Positions 54,433 to 61,690 of a stretch of DNA of 64,000 bases are shown here, piece by piece. The notes beneath the pieces are model-generated. The model worked only from the letters and a program-made list of their open reading frames with translations, made no database searches and was not told the origin of the DNA. Source of the stretch: Rhizobiaceae bacterium (lineage in GTDB: Bacteria > Pseudomonadota > Alphaproteobacteria > Rhizobiales > Rhizobiaceae); contig JARGOX010000002.1 of NCBI GenBank assembly GCA_029233925.1, positions 186,001 through 250,000 of the forward strand, read 5' to 3'. The position numbers and the translations under genes are program-made. Position 1 is the stretch's first letter. Each line of letters opens with the position of its first letter.

Positions 54433-55227
54433 TCAGGCCTTTGTCAGGGAGGCTACAATCTGCTCAATGGTTTCCACGACGTCTTTCACCTTGGCCGGAT
54501 CACGGGCGTCGGCGTGCGGGTGGGCGAAACGGCCCGCATCATTGTCGAAATATTGTCCGGATGCGGCGGCAAATTGCTCATCCAGTGCGGCGCGGCGCAG
54601 GATCTCAGCGCCAATGGCCAGATCGTTGCCTTCCACCCCGAAACCCTGTTTGACCATCTTGCTTGCCAGCAGGCTGCCCGGGTTGACGGCCAGCACCACA
54701 GGACCATCTGGCAGTCGTCTTGCCTGATCAATGGACCACATGGTGATCGCCAGTTTGCTTTGCGCGTATGCGCTCATGTCATCAAGACTAACGCCACCCT
54801 TTAGCGCATCAACGTTTACGGACGCCTGCGCCGCAGAAGACAGGTTGATGATACGTCCCTTGCCGTCCATCAACGGCAACAGTCTTTGGGTCAGCGCATA
54901 GGGCGCGAGCGTATTGACGACAAAACGAAGATCAAGGCCATCTTTGGTGACGGCGTTCGGCGCCTTGAAGACACCGGCATTGTTGATCAGGACATCCAGA
55001 TGCTGGTGATTTTTGCTGATTTCGGCCGCGAGGGCTTCGACATTTGTCAGGTCTGACAGGTCGGCACTGTAGCACTGCGTCTTTCCACCCACTGCCTTTG
55101 CCGCCAGGTCCAGCTTTTCCCGGCTGCGACCATGCAGAAGAATGCTGTGACCTTCTGCGGCCAGACGTTTCGCTGTCTCCAGCCCGATCCCGTCCGTTGA
55201 ACCTGTAATCAGAATTGTCTTCGACAT
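54433..55227 (-). CDS. SDR-family oxidoreductase
   Basis: 264 residues from the ATG at 55227 ([20 protein letters not shown]), with GGGGAGA upstream; the frame opens 29 codons earlier. The NADP-type motif is TGSTDGIG, with HGRSREKL after the second strand (Arg suggests NADP). NNAG is in [13 protein letters not shown]. The catalytic Tyr is in [11 protein letters not shown] (YxxxK). It resembles retinol-dehydrogenase/WWOX-like SDRs. It follows the P-loop kinase gene by 22 nt. Confidence 0.92.
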   Translation of the reverse strand: MSKTILITGSTDGIGLETAKRLAAEGHSILLHGRSREKLDLAAKAVGGKTQCYSADLSDLTNVEALAAEISKNHQHLDVLINNAGVFKAPNAVTKDGLDLRFVVNTLAPYALTQRLLPLMDGKGRIINLSSAAQASVNVDALKGGVSLDDMSAYAQSKLAITMWSIDQARRLPDGPVVLAVNPGSLLASKMVKQGFGVEGNDLAIGAEILRRAALDEQFAAASGQYFDNDAGRFAHPHADARDPAKVKDVVETIEQIVASLTKA

Positions 55228-55249
55228 GATATGGCTTTCTCCCCTGGTA

Positions 55250-55753
55250 TCATTGCACGGCGTCGGATCGATGCACAATGATATCGAAGCCCTCTTGCGG
55301 GCCGGGCGCCACAAAATGCCTCGAAATCTGGTCGAACTGCTCGTCCGTCACGGCAAAGGCGTGGTCGCCGCGGGCGTTTCTGAGATGAAGCCGGGCTTTG
55401 CAAACCGCGTCCGGCACATCCAGATAGTGCAATGTGTGCGGGACATTTGCCGCATCGATGAGGCCGCGCATCCACATCCGGCTGGCGCGCGTATTTGCCT
55501 GGAAATCCAGCACGACCGAAACGCCTGCCTTCAACAGGGCGACAACATGTGGCCCGATGATATCCCGCAGCCTGGCCGAGCAACGCACATAATCCGACAG
55601 GGAAGACAATTCATCGGCATAAAGCGCGGCAAGCCAGTCGTCTTCCGAAATGATAATTGTCCCGGCCGACGCGCCCAGCTGCGCTGTCAGGGTTGATTTT
55701 CCGGACGCAATTTTTCCGCATATGAGATGAAGCATTGGTATTGCAGCAGACAT
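55250..55753 (-). CDS. P-loop kinase/AAA-family ATP-binding protein
   Basis: 167 residues. Walker A is GKIASGKST (about 13-21); the presumed Walker B/lid region is [19 protein letters not shown]. It resembles the zeta-toxin/chloramphenicol-phosphotransferase-like small kinases grouped as AAA_33. The start may be the ATG at 55753 (GGGAAAGAG upstream) or 55735 ([11 protein letters not shown]). It is upstream of and near the SDR gene. The phosphorylated substrate is unknown, and no antitoxin-like partner is adjacent. Confidence 0.85.
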   Translation of the reverse strand: MSAAIPMLHLICGKIASGKSTLTAQLGASAGTIIISEDDWLAALYADELSSLSDYVRCSARLRDIIGPHVVALLKAGVSVVLDFQANTRASRMWMRGLIDAANVPHTLHYLDVPDAVCKARLHLRNARGDHAFAVTDEQFDQISRHFVAPGPQEGFDIIVHRSDAVQ

Positions 55754-55806
55754 GAAGTTCACTCTTTCCCGGCACGAAGGTGCCATTGATTTTCAGATAG
55801 CGATCA

Positions 55807-55830
55807 CCCGGCCCGACGTGTCAGGCCGGG
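55807..55830. terminator. Hairpin between TetR and kinase genes
   Basis: CCCGGCC and GGCCGGG around a 10-nt loop, 76 nt before the kinase frame on the minus strand. There is no T-run, so it is a weak or factor-assisted terminator of the TetR transcript at best. Confidence 0.35.
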
Positions 55831-56001
55831 AAGATAATGCGTCCATGGCATGGCGCAATCGTCTTCTGAACAAGAGTCTTCATGGGGGTTATTTGGCAAA
55901 AAATGTCGGATTTGTCCAGCCTTGCCCGGGGCGTGATGCAGCAAAATGAAGGCGAACAGGTTGGAGCAGGATTGTCGGGTGGCTGTGGCGTCGCGTCTGT
56001 C

Positions 56002-56652
56002 TTATCGGTCAGCCTTCGTTGCAGCCTTCGTTGCAGCGTTCGGGGCGCCGAATCGCAATCCATCGATCACAAGGTCGAGCATGCGTCTGGTATGGGCGGC
56101 CCCCTCTTCTCCGGTGGTGACCGACAGGTTGGCAATGGCACGCAGCAGGTCATAGGGGGCGACATCGCCGCGCACCTCTCCAGCGGCGGCGGCCGTTTCG
56201 AGAAGCAAAGCCAGGGCCGGCTCGAAACGGGCCCGGAAATAATCCGGCAACGTATCGAAGGCCGGGTCGCCGGAATGCAGCGATGCCGCCAGTCCCTTTT
56301 TTGTCGCGATGAAGGCGCAATAGCGCTGCAGCCAGCGCGAAAGCGCCTCGCCGGGCGGATGTGTGAGCGCCAATGATGTGGCCTCGGCGGCGCAGGCATC
56401 GACTTCGCGGCGGAAGACGGCGACGACCAGATCGGACCGTTTTGGAAAACGGCGATAAAGCGTCCCGACGCCAACACCGGCCCTGGCGGCAATCTCTCTG
56501 ACCGGAGCATCGACACCGGAGGTCACAAAAACCTGCTTTGCAGCCTCAAGCACGGCATCCTCGTTGCGCCTTGCATCGGCGCGTACGCGCCGACCGGAAC
56601 CCGTATCCCTGCCTGTGGGTTCGTCCTGTTGCTCAGTAGGATTTTCGGACAA
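56002..56652 (-). CDS. TetR-family transcriptional regulator
   Basis: 216 residues. The helix-turn-helix reads VREIAARAGVGVGTLYRRFP (about 55-74 region), the standard TetR form, and the C-terminal ligand domain is of the SbtR-like type with HPPGEALSRWLQRYCAFIAT. I choose a TTG start at 56652 because AAGGAGG lies exactly 6 nt upstream; a TTG at 56670 overlaps that sequence less well. The C-terminal tail has a short duplicated AATK (NAATKAATKADR) from a 12-nt DNA repeat. It is divergent from a hydrolase gene, with a perfect palindrome between them. Confidence 0.92.
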   Translation of the reverse strand: MSENPTEQQDEPTGRDTGSGRRVRADARRNEDAVLEAAKQVFVTSGVDAPVREIAARAGVGVGTLYRRFPKRSDLVVAVFRREVDACAAEATSLALTHPPGEALSRWLQRYCAFIATKKGLAASLHSGDPAFDTLPDYFRARFEPALALLLETAAAAGEVRGDVAPYDLLRAIANLSVTTGEEGAAHTRRMLDLVIDGLRFGAPNAATKAATKADR

Positions 56653-56737
56653 ACCCGCCTCCTTTGCCAATGCGACTACAACGGCTGCGCCATTCCACTC
56701 TTGCCAAGTGGATCAATGTTCCGTATACGATCACCAC

Positions 56738-56777
56738 AAACGGAACATTGTTCCGTTTATAACGGATCATGGTTCCG
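56738..56777. promoter_or_regulatory. Tandem TetR operators
   Basis: 56738-56758 is a perfect 21-bp palindrome: AAACGGAACA, a central T, then its reverse complement. A second, degenerate copy (CGGATCATGGTTCCG) is at 56763-56777, 22 bp centre to centre, two helical turns. A half-site (TGTTCCGT) is at 56717-56724. They lie between the divergent TetR and hydrolase genes, 57 nt or more from the hydrolase start. Confidence 0.8.
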
Positions 56778-56833
56778 TTTCCCAATGTATAGGCGAGCCT
56801 GTGCGGTTTCGCCAGCAAAAACAGGATATTCTC

Positions 56834-57802
56834 ATGAACAAGCTGATTGACCAGGCCCGCCATATTCCCATCAATGCAGCAAAACAGACCATCTCCATCA
56901 GCCCGGTGGTGCTGCCCGCGCCGGATCGGGGGTTGCCGCTCCAAATACGCATCACGGCTCCGGCGACGGGCCGTGATCTGCCGATCATCCTGCTGTCACA
57001 TGGACATGGCCCATCGCTCTACCTGCCTTCAAAGGACGGCTATGGGCCATTGGTGAACTTCTACGCCGAGCAGGGTTTTGTCGTTATCCAGCCGACCCAC
57101 GCCAATTCAAAGGTTGCAGGCCTCGACCCCGATGCGCCGGGTGGCCCGATGTTCTGGCGGTCGCGTGTAACAGACATGAAGCTCATCCTCGACCAGCTTG
57201 AAGGGATCGAAACCTCGGCGCCAGCCATCGCTGGCCGTCTCGACCGGGAAAAAATAGCTGCGGTCGGGCATTCGCTGGGCGGGCAGACCGTTGGCATGCT
57301 GCTGGGAGCACGACTGACCGATTCAAAAGACGCGAGCGCCACGGATGTGAACACGCTCGAGCCGCGCATCAAGGCGGGCGTGCTGCTGGCCGCCCCCGGC
57401 CATGGCGGCGCCAGCCTCAGCGACTTTGCCCGTGAGAACTATACGGCTCTCAATCCCGATTTTGCCCACATGACGACGCGGACACTCGTCGTTGTGGGTG
57501 AGAAGGATGACAACCCGCATCTGACCGTTCGCGGTGCCGCCTGGCACTCAGATCCCTATCACCATGGCCCCGGCAGCGATGCTCTATTGACATTGCTGGG
57601 CGCGAAACACGGGCTTGGCGGTGTCGCCGGCTATGATGCAAAAGAGACCGATGACGAGGACCCGGATCGCCTGGCCATTGTCCAACGGCTGACCTGGGCC
57701 TATCTGCGCTCGGCGCTCTACGCTGATGATCCCGCCTGGACGCTGGCATGCAAGGCTTTGAAGGACCACGCCAGCGCGCACGGCCGCGTTGACTGCAAAT
57801 GA
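56834..57802 (+). CDS. Alpha/beta hydrolase (chlorophyllase/PAF-acetylhydrolase-like)
   Basis: 322 residues from the ATG at 56834, with AGGA 8 nt upstream; the frame is open 90 codons earlier, across the operators and into the tetR region. The oxyanion-hole strand is IILLSHGHGPS (about 50-60), the nucleophile elbow AVGHSLGGQ (Ser about 141), the acid lies after TLVVVGEKDDNP, and the base is His in GAKHGLGG. It is divergent from the TetR regulator, which probably represses it until its substrate or product appears. The substrate is unknown. Confidence 0.88.
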   Translation: MNKLIDQARHIPINAAKQTISISPVVLPAPDRGLPLQIRITAPATGRDLPIILLSHGHGPSLYLPSKDGYGPLVNFYAEQGFVVIQPTHANSKVAGLDPDAPGGPMFWRSRVTDMKLILDQLEGIETSAPAIAGRLDREKIAAVGHSLGGQTVGMLLGARLTDSKDASATDVNTLEPRIKAGVLLAAPGHGGASLSDFARENYTALNPDFAHMTTRTLVVVGEKDDNPHLTVRGAAWHSDPYHHGPGSDALLTLLGAKHGLGGVAGYDAKETDDEDPDRLAIVQRLTWAYLRSALYADDPAWTLACKALKDHASAHGRVDCK

Positions 57803-57922
57803 GGCTCAGCCCTACCGGCAATCAATCTGCACGCCTTTGATTGAAGGGCGTGCGGAAAATCGTGATCGCGTTGATAATCGCTCAGAATTGCCTTGCGCCG
57901 CATGCGTGTGGACCTGCTATCC

Positions 57923-59551
57923 TCATCCATTGCCTACCTGCCTGACATCGTCAAATGTCAGGTCGAATCGCTGGAGATATTTTCGCAATCTGTCGGCATC
58001 GTTGGAACTGGTCTTGTTCTTGCGCGATTGCGCGAACAGGGACCGGCCGGCCGCGCTGAGGTTTCTGGCCCTGGCACAGACCTGCAGCACCTGGCTCAAT
58101 TGCGCACGGTCAAACAGGTCGATCCGGCTGGCGCGATCCGCACCCAAAACCTCTTCAATGACCAGGACTGCAGCATCTTCGGGCCTGGAACCGTCCCATA
58201 GCCGTTTCAGCCGCGCCACTTCCTGCGCAACGGTATTTTCATCAATTCTGCTTTTGGCCGCAAGTGTGGCCATCCGGCTTATCGATGCGGAGAGGTCACG
58301 GAAATTTGCCGACCAGGCCGAGTCCTCACTCAGGGCGAAATTCAGATAACGCTCCCGCGCTTCCCGGTTGAAGGTAAAATTCTGGCCCTCTGCCGATCCA
58401 AACCGCTCCAACTCATAATCAATATTCGGCTCGATATCTTCACGCCGTTGCGCCAGTGCAGGCAGTTGGAAAGTCCACAGGTTGAGACGGGCAAACAGAT
58501 CCTCGCGAAATTTCCCCTCGCGAACACTTGCCTGCAAGCCACGGTTGGTGCCTGCCAAAAGCTGGAAATCCGATTCCACCTCCACGTCAGAACCAAGCGG
58601 GAAAAACCGCTTCTCCTCGATCGCACGCAGGCACATGGCCTGTTCGTCCAATCCCAATTCGCCAACCTCATCGAGAAACAGCACGCCCTTGTCCGCCGAT
58701 TTCATCAGTCCCGGACGCTCTGACAGGGCGCCGGTAAATGATCCACGCACATGACCGAACAGGGTGGACATGGCCTGATCCCCGCGCAGGGTTGCGCAAT
58801 TCACCTCCACAAAATCACCGCTCACCTGACGCTGCGTCTTCTTGAGTTCAAAAATGCGCCTGGCCAGTTGCGATTTCCCTGCCCCCGTGGGGCCAGTCAG
58901 CAGGACGGGTGCCCGGGACCGGATGGCGACTTTTTCAATCTCGTCGATCATGTCGTTAAAACGCCGGTTGCGGGTGGCAATGCCTGATTTCAGGAAGGAC
59001 GTCGCCTGGTTCCTGTCGGCGGCAAACCGGTTTGCAATGGAATCGTAGCGCGACAGGTCTAGATCGATGATGGAATGGCCACCCGCGTAGCTGCGCCCCT
59101 CTTCGGGAAGGCTCCTGAGATCGGGGGGCGAGAGTTGCAACAGTCGACCGGGAATGAAATTGGCCTCGGTCAAAAGAAACCAGCAGATCTGCGCAACATG
59201 GGTGCCGGTCGTGATGTTGACCAGATAATCCTCGCGCTCCGGGTCAAAATCGTAACTGCGGGCAAAATCGAGCATGCTCGTATACATGTCCGAGAAGTCC
59301 CAGGGATCTGCCACATCCAAGACATGCGTGCGAACCTGCGTTGCCGGGGAAACCTGCGCCACGTCATGGATGATTTCATTGACCAGGCGGGTTGAATGGG
59401 CATCGGAACTGTGGAGCAATTCGAGCCGGTCGATGAACAGGCCTTCCTGTTGCACCAGACCGACTGTCGGCCGCCACTTCTTCCAGCGGTCCGCCCGACG
59501 CGATTTGTCCAGCGTCGTCCCCAGGAAACCAATCGATACACGCCGCTTCAC
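57923..59551 (-). CDS. rtcR: RtcR, sigma-54-dependent activator with CARF-type sensor domain
   Basis: 542 residues. The N-terminal RtcR/CARF domain (about 1-180) includes IGFLGTTLDK (4-13) and DYLVNITTGTHVAQICWFLL (about 108-127), the nucleotide-binding type of segment. The AAA+ domain has Walker A GPTGAGKS (about 219-226), GSFTGALSERPG (sigma-54 contact loop; Ser replaces Ala of GAFTGA), Walker B VLFLDEVGEL and the R-finger region. A C-terminal helical part follows. The start is a GTG at 59551. RtcR turns on rtc RNA repair genes when the CARF domain senses an RNA-damage ligand. It is divergent from the rsr-Y RNA-rtcB operon, with a -24/-12 element at 59710. Confidence 0.95.
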   Translation of the reverse strand: MKRRVSIGFLGTTLDKSRRADRWKKWRPTVGLVQQEGLFIDRLELLHSSDAHSTRLVNEIIHDVAQVSPATQVRTHVLDVADPWDFSDMYTSMLDFARSYDFDPEREDYLVNITTGTHVAQICWFLLTEANFIPGRLLQLSPPDLRSLPEEGRSYAGGHSIIDLDLSRYDSIANRFAADRNQATSFLKSGIATRNRRFNDMIDEIEKVAIRSRAPVLLTGPTGAGKSQLARRIFELKKTQRQVSGDFVEVNCATLRGDQAMSTLFGHVRGSFTGALSERPGLMKSADKGVLFLDEVGELGLDEQAMCLRAIEEKRFFPLGSDVEVESDFQLLAGTNRGLQASVREGKFREDLFARLNLWTFQLPALAQRREDIEPNIDYELERFGSAEGQNFTFNREARERYLNFALSEDSAWSANFRDLSASISRMATLAAKSRIDENTVAQEVARLKRLWDGSRPEDAAVLVIEEVLGADRASRIDLFDRAQLSQVLQVCARARNLSAAGRSLFAQSRKNKTSSNDADRLRKYLQRFDLTFDDVRQVGNG

Positions 59552-59675
59552 AATATATCCAATTTTATAAACTCTTATCTAATTATATCTTATTTTACTA
59601 CGCGATTGACGCAACAAAAAAGCGATCATTCCGTATTTGAATTTTAATCCATAATGATATCAATAGTTTGTTCGT

Positions 59676-59688
59676 ATTTCCGGGAAAT
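59676..59688. promoter_or_regulatory. Palindrome upstream of the sigma-54 promoter (possible RtcR site)
   Basis: ATTTCC and GGAAAT around a central G, 13 bp, ending 22 nt before the -24 element, in the A/T-rich rtcR-rsr gap. It could be an upstream activator site for RtcR, though such sites usually lie farther from the promoter. Confidence 0.35.
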
Positions 59689-59709
59689 TCGACAGGTGTT
59701 TTTTGCAAC

Positions 59710-59725
59710 TGGCACGGGCCTTGAA
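59710..59725 (+). promoter_or_regulatory. Sigma-54 (-24/-12) promoter of the rsr operon
   Basis: TGGCACGGGCCTTGAA. The -24 GG (59711-59712) and the -12 G (59723) have the obligatory 10-bp spacing; the -12 dinucleotide is GA rather than the usual GC. The match to TGGCAC-N5-TTGC and the divergent RtcR gene support the call. The ATG of rsr is at 59758. Confidence 0.75.
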
Positions 59726-59757
59726 AGAGCATTGGCGTAATCAGAAGGAAGACCACC

Positions 59758-61314
59758 ATGGCGAACAAATCGATTTTTGCCTCAATAGCGGGAAAAATGT
59801 TGCCGCATAGCGATACGTTCAACAATGCCGGCGCCCGGGCCTATGGGCTCTCACCAGAGCAGGCTTTGGCGCAATTGGCAGTGACGGGAACATTCAACCA
59901 GACTTTCTACGCGGATGGCGTTGAACAGATGGAAGACGTCCTGACGCTTGCTTTGCAGGTGGAGACGGATTTTCTCGCCAGACTGGCGGTCTACGCTGCC
60001 GAGCAGGGCAATATGAAAGACATGCCTTCGCTGTTGCTGGCGATCCTTTCCGGCAGGCAGAGCGATCACTTTGACCGCGCTTTTGCGCGTATCGTGACCA
60101 ATGGGAAAATGCTGCGGGTCTTTGTTCAGATGATGCGCTCCGGTGTTGCAGGGAGAAAATCTCTGGGTTCATGGCCCAAACGTCTCGTGTCAAACTGGCT
60201 GGAAACGGCCAGTGACCAGCAGGTCATGCGTGCCGCCATCGGCAATCAGCCGTCGCTGGCCGATGTCATCAAGATGGTTCATCCAAGGCCAGGCTCGAAA
60301 TCGCGCGAGGCCTTGTATGGTTACCTGATCGGCAAGCCATACGACGTGAATGTCTTGCCGGATGTCGTCAAGGTGTTCGAGGCATTCAAGGAGGACGCGT
60401 CATTGCCGGTTCCGGATGTGCCGTTCCAGATGCTGGCGTCGACCAAGCTGACGAAGGACCATTGGGTCGAGATAGCACACAGAGCCGGATGGCAGATGTT
60501 GCGTCAGAACCTCAACACTTTCGCGCGACAGGGCGTCTTCGAGGTGGAAGGGTTTACCGAATGGCTGGCCGGGCGGTTGCGCGACAGGGACGCCATCCGA
60601 CAGGCGCGCGTGTTCCCCTATCAGTTGATGGTGGCCTATCAGATGACTGCCAGAACGGTTCCGGTGATCGTCCGCGACGCCTTGCAGCAGGCAATGGAAA
60701 TTGCACTGGAGAATGTCCCTCATGTGGACGCGCATATTGCCATATGCCTGGACGTTTCCGGCTCCATGCAATCGCCGGTGACGGGGTATCGCAGCGGTGC
60801 GACATCGTCTGTGCGCTGCATCGATGTGGCGGCGTTGGTTGCTGCCGCACTGTATCGCAGGAACAGCAAGGCTCAGGTTCTGCCGTTTGAAAACGATGTC
60901 GTTCCGATTGATCTGAACGGATGGGATTCAATCATGACCAATGCGGAAAAACTGGCTGCCATCGGTGGCGGAGGAACAGATTGTTCTGCGCCACTGGCCC
61001 ACATGGTCAGGCAGAAGACCATGGTCGATCTGGTCGTGTTCGTGTCGGATAACCAGTCCTGGATTGATGGTTCATCCCATCACCGCCGGGGTTCGGGCAT
61101 GATGCAGCAATGGGAAAAACTCAGACGGGTAAATCCGAAGGCCAGAATGGTCTGCATTGATATTCAGCCCAACACAACGACACAGGCAAAAGGCCGCGCG
61201 GATATTTTGAATGTGGGCGGATTTTCCGACCAGGTGTTCACCATCATCAACGCCATGCTTGAAGGTGGTGATGCCGATCATTGGGTTGAAAGGATTCACT
61301 CTGTCGAACTTTGA
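59758..61314 (+). CDS. rsr: Ro60-like TROVE domain protein (Rsr)
   Basis: 518-residue bacterial orthologue of the Ro60 autoantigen. The TROVE HEAT-repeat ring spans about 15-340 (TFNNAGARAYGLSPEQALAQ, then DMPSLLLAILSGRQ). The C-terminal vWA domain (about 345-515) has an intact MIDAS: CLDVSGSM (DxSxS), GGGGTD and FVSDNQSW. Such proteins bind Y RNAs on the outer surface and ends of misfolded RNAs in the ring, and hand RNAs to PNPase. AAGGAAG stands 6 nt before the ATG. It is the first gene after the sigma-54 promoter; two Y RNAs and rtcB follow. Confidence 0.96.
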   Translation: MANKSIFASIAGKMLPHSDTFNNAGARAYGLSPEQALAQLAVTGTFNQTFYADGVEQMEDVLTLALQVETDFLARLAVYAAEQGNMKDMPSLLLAILSGRQSDHFDRAFARIVTNGKMLRVFVQMMRSGVAGRKSLGSWPKRLVSNWLETASDQQVMRAAIGNQPSLADVIKMVHPRPGSKSREALYGYLIGKPYDVNVLPDVVKVFEAFKEDASLPVPDVPFQMLASTKLTKDHWVEIAHRAGWQMLRQNLNTFARQGVFEVEGFTEWLAGRLRDRDAIRQARVFPYQLMVAYQMTARTVPVIVRDALQQAMEIALENVPHVDAHIAICLDVSGSMQSPVTGYRSGATSSVRCIDVAALVAAALYRRNSKAQVLPFENDVVPIDLNGWDSIMTNAEKLAAIGGGGTDCSAPLAHMVRQKTMVDLVVFVSDNQSWIDGSSHHRRGSGMMQQWEKLRRVNPKARMVCIDIQPNTTTQAKGRADILNVGGFSDQVFTIINAMLEGGDADHWVERIHSVEL

Positions 61315-61322
61315 ACGACCGT

Positions 61323-61346
61323 GCCCGGGCAGATGGCTGCCCGGGC
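61323..61346 (+). terminator. Strong hairpin after rsr
   Basis: GCCCGGGCAG and CTGCCCGGGC, 10 perfect pairs around ATGG, 8 nt after the rsr stop. No T-run follows, so it is more likely a processing or attenuating element that separates rsr mRNA from the Y RNAs than a full terminator. Confidence 0.55.
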
Positions 61347-61363
61347 GATGAAGAAACCAATCT

Positions 61364-61490
61364 CGTGACGAATGCTTGTGAAACTACAGCACACACTCGG
61401 ACAATCCTTGAGGTTCAACTCCTCAATAATTCGCATTCGCTCTCAGGCTTGAGTGGGATTCCGGTTGTTTCACGCCATCTTGTCGTCACG
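61364..61490 (+). ncRNA. yrlA: Y RNA 1 (YrlA-like)
   Basis: The ends pair as in Y RNAs: CGTGACGA (61364-61371) with TCGTCACG (61483-61490), an internal loop, then GTGAAAC (61378-61384) with GTTTCAC (61467-61473). The Ro-binding strands match the bacterial consensus I recall (GNCGAANG and CUUGNC): GACGAATG at 61367-61374 and CTTGTC at 61479-61484. The distal part has a tRNA-like T arm, TTGAGG-TTCAACT-CCTCAA (61408-61426), whose loop is a perfect TTCRANY. It lies directly after rsr, as in Salmonella. The RNA should bind Rsr and tether or gate it. Confidence 0.9.
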
Positions 61491-61503
61491 GCAAAGGAAC
61501 TGC

Positions 61504-61655
61504 GCAGGACGAATGCCTGCAGGACTACAGGTAGACGCAGCTCGTGCAAACGGGTGGCCGAGGCTCAATCGGGGCCGCAGGCTTTGGGGGTTCATGTCCC
61601 TCTTCCGGGAAACCGGAATGGCGGAATAATGTCTTGTAACAAACTTGTCGTCTGC
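61504..61655 (+). ncRNA. yrlB: Y RNA 2 (YrlB-like)
   Basis: A second Y RNA 13 nt after the first. Ro-binding strands: GACGAATG (61508-61515) and CTTGTC (61644-61649). GACGA pairs with TCGTC (61648-61652) and GCA with TGC outside one bulged G; CAGGAC (61520-61525) pairs with GTCTTG (61631-61636). The distal part has GGGGG-TTCATGT-CCCTC (61586-61602), a T-arm-like hairpin with an imperfect loop, and TTCCGG-GAAA-CCGGAA (61603-61618), a GNRA hairpin. GGTAGACGC (61530-61538) resembles a tRNA D arm. It shares its 5' strand and ACTACAG with Y RNA 1, suggesting duplication. Confidence 0.85.
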
Positions 61656-61690
61656 CAGATTGATGAAGAAAACTGAAAGAGAGCAGGAAA

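Noticed and set aside
61369-61439. CGAATGC / GCATTCG as an acceptor-like stem
   Set aside because: The 7-bp match is exact, but it competes with the two-helix Y RNA fold that also explains both Ro-binding motifs, and six bases separate the T arm from the 3' strand.
61364-61655. tRNA genes in the rsr-rtcB gap
   Set aside because: T-arm-like hairpins are present, but there is no 7-bp acceptor stem adjoining the T arm, no anticodon arm and no CCA context; the Ro-binding strands explain the region as Y RNAs.
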